7,431 bases of DNA, from NCBI GenBank assembly GCA_020047775.1, contig JAIFNK010000291.1, positions 1 to 7,431 on the forward strand. Reading direction: 5' to 3'. Made by a program: the position numbers and the translations under genes. The notes under the pieces are model-generated. The model was not told the DNA's origin. It did no database searches and saw nothing but the letters and a program-made list of their open reading frames with translations. Source of the stretch: Akkermansia sp. (lineage in GTDB: Bacteria; Verrucomicrobiota; Verrucomicrobiia; Verrucomicrobiales; Akkermansiaceae). Below, piece by piece: positions 6,772 to 7,431 of this stretch (positions are counted from its first letter, which is position 1; the number at the start of each line of letters is the position of its first letter).

Positions 6772-7152
6772 ATGCGGTTTTTCATTTTTCTCAGCGGCGC
6801 GGCGATTTTGGCGATGGGTGGGGCGGCGATGCGCGTGCTGGCAAGGGCGGACTCGCTGGGGTTCTTCCAAGGGGCGCTCACCTTGGGCGGCGGCCTCGTG
6901 ATCTGCGGACTTTTTTCGATTAAAATGCATTGGCACGGCGTGATCGGCGCGGGAATCCTGGCCCTGCTCGGGGCGGCCCGCGGATTGGGAAACCTGCCGG
7001 GACTGGCGAAATTCATCACCGGGGACCGTCCTCATGGATCGACTCCCTTGCTGGAGTTCGGGGTGACGTTGATTTGCCTGCTGCTGTTGGTGAAGGTCAT
7101 CCGGGCGCTTTTTCAGGAGCGGGTGCGCCGGATGCTGGAGTCGGAGGAGTGA
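6772..7152 (+). CDS. small four-helix membrane protein of unknown function
   Basis: 126-residue predicted inner-membrane protein that I do not recognise. Four hydrophobic segments are visible: about residues 3-22 (from [15 protein letters not shown]), 32-50 (ending [12 protein letters not shown]), 54-72 ([17 protein letters not shown]) and 93-112 ([20 protein letters not shown]). Short charged links ([19 protein letters not shown]) separate helices 1-2 and 3-4, and the C-terminus is charged ([12 protein letters not shown]), probably cytoplasmic. No enzymatic motif is seen. The ATG is placed immediately before the first helix and has no Shine-Dalgarno; an inverted repeat lies just upstream. 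The last 56 bases overlap the tail of the minus-strand gene to the right. The length, helix pattern and consistent reading frame support a real gene despite the unknown role. Confidence 0.7.
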   Translation: MRFFIFLSGAAILAMGGAAMRVLARADSLGFFQGALTLGGGLVICGLFSIKMHWHGVIGAGILALLGAARGLGNLPGLAKFITGDRPHGSTPLLEFGVTLICLLLLVKVIRALFQERVRRMLESEE

Positions 7153-7431
7153 CCGGAGTGACCGGAGCAGGGGCAGCGGGCTTCGGCGCGTCCGGAACAC
7201 CCGGCACCGGCGGAACCGGCACCGGCGGCGCGGGTTTCGGCAGCAAATCCTGCCATTGGTGCAATTCGTAGCCCTCACCGAGACCGCCGATTTCTCCTAG
7301 CAGCTCATGGCAGCGCTGACGCCATTTTTCATAATCCGGCGGGCCACGCTCGGCCTCGCGACTGCCGGGGAAGACCACATAGGTGACTTTCAAATCCGAA
7401 ACCGGGCGACTGTAGGAGGACGCTTTCGGGT
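7097..7431 (-). CDS. C-terminal part of a protein with a proline-rich tail, 5'-truncated by the window edge
   Basis: The minus-strand frame is open from the right edge to the stop at 7097, giving 110 visible residues. It opens with [20 protein letters not shown], then an ordinary folded-looking segment including [17 protein letters not shown] and [13 protein letters not shown]. About 48 residues of low complexity follow, with roughly 20 prolines among Ala, Val and Thr ([20 protein letters not shown]). The frame continues upstream without a stop, so a TTG at 7393 is not needed as a start and the true start is probably outside the window. Such tails often act as linkers or cell-envelope spacers, but no signal or catalytic motif is visible here, so no function is assigned. 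The gene ends inside the membrane-protein gene, overlapping it by 56 bases tail-to-tail. Confidence 0.6.
   Translation of the reverse strand, partial: PKASSYSRPVSDLKVTYVVFPGSREAERGPPDYEKWRQRCHELLGEIGGLGEGYELHQWQDLLPKPAPPVPVPPVPGVPDAPKPAAPAPVTPVTPPTPASGAPAPEKAPG
7146..7168. repeat. 9-base tandem repeat GGAGTGACC at overlapping gene ends
   Basis: GGAGTGACC occurs at 7146-7154 and 7155-7163, with a partial third copy from 7164. The TGA stop of the membrane-protein gene lies in the first unit (7150-7152). On the minus strand each unit encodes Val-Thr-Pro, part of the proline-rich tail, so copy-number change would keep that frame and leave the membrane protein unchanged. Confidence 0.6.
7201..7228. 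repeat. 13-base direct repeat encoding part of the Pro-Val tail
   Basis: CCGGCACCGGCGG is present at 7201-7213 and again at 7216-7228, a period of 15 bases. On the minus strand this encodes the [10 protein letters not shown] stretch, so the period equals five codons. It looks like an internal duplication that lengthened the proline-rich tail. Confidence 0.55.

Noticed and set aside
6930..7271. Glycine-rich plus-strand open frame
   Set aside because: It is off-frame within the membrane-protein gene and antisense to the proline-rich gene; its Gly-rich end is just the complement of proline codons.
7391..7393. TTG start for the right-edge minus-strand gene
   Set aside because: The frame stays open to the window edge with protein-like sequence before the TTG, so the start is probably outside the window.
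1..7431. CRISPR array, tRNA/rRNA genes, insertion sequence or phage genes
   Set aside because: No regularly spaced repeats, tRNA-like cloverleaf segments, transposase motifs or long terminal inverted repeats were seen on either strand.

Overview
The window is a GC-rich (roughly 60%) bacterial chromosomal segment with seven protein-coding genes, two of them cut by the window edges. No RNA genes, insertion sequences or CRISPR arrays are visible. The gene content suggests a free-living polysaccharide-degrading bacterium of the PVC group, most likely Verrucomicrobiota: a large FAD_oxidored-family flavoprotein with C-terminal beta-sandwich domains, a GH128-like glucanase, a secreted GH2/clan-A TIM-barrel enzyme, and starts without Shine-Dalgarno sequences. 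This placement is inference from protein style, not from a marker gene.

Layout. Left block, plus strand (1-4322): the C-terminal five-sixths of an MFS transporter of the anion:cation symporter (ExuT/hexuronate-like) type; then, after only 19 bases, a 758-residue FAD-dependent oxidoreductase; then, after 119 bases, an exported GH128-like glycoside hydrolase. Middle block, minus strand (4410-6670): a secreted clan GH-A hydrolase with a C-terminal Ig-like domain lies tail-to-tail with the GH128-like gene. Upstream of it, in the same orientation, is a class IV PLP enzyme resembling 4-amino-4-deoxychorismate lyase (PabC). Right block (6671-7431): a divergent intergenic region with a strong inverted repeat, a small four-helix membrane protein on the plus strand, and on the minus strand the C-terminal end of a protein with a proline-rich tail that overlaps the membrane-protein gene by 56 bases.

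How the genes may work together. Transporter plus flavoenzyme looks like a small catabolic unit: import of an acidic or modified sugar followed by cytoplasmic oxidation. The two exported hydrolases next to it could release such a sugar, or a beta-glucan oligosaccharide, outside the cytoplasm. The substrate cannot be read from the sequence. The PabC-like gene and the two right-hand genes look like unrelated housekeeping or unknown functions.

Nothing here is a clear-cut new system. The points most worth a second look are the nested palindrome before the small membrane gene, the total lack of Shine-Dalgarno sequences together with a possible leaderless promoter, an excess of the pentamer CTAAC/GTTAG that stops across the two hydrolase genes, the lower GC of the GH128-like gene, and the unassigned substrate of the transporter-flavoenzyme pair.
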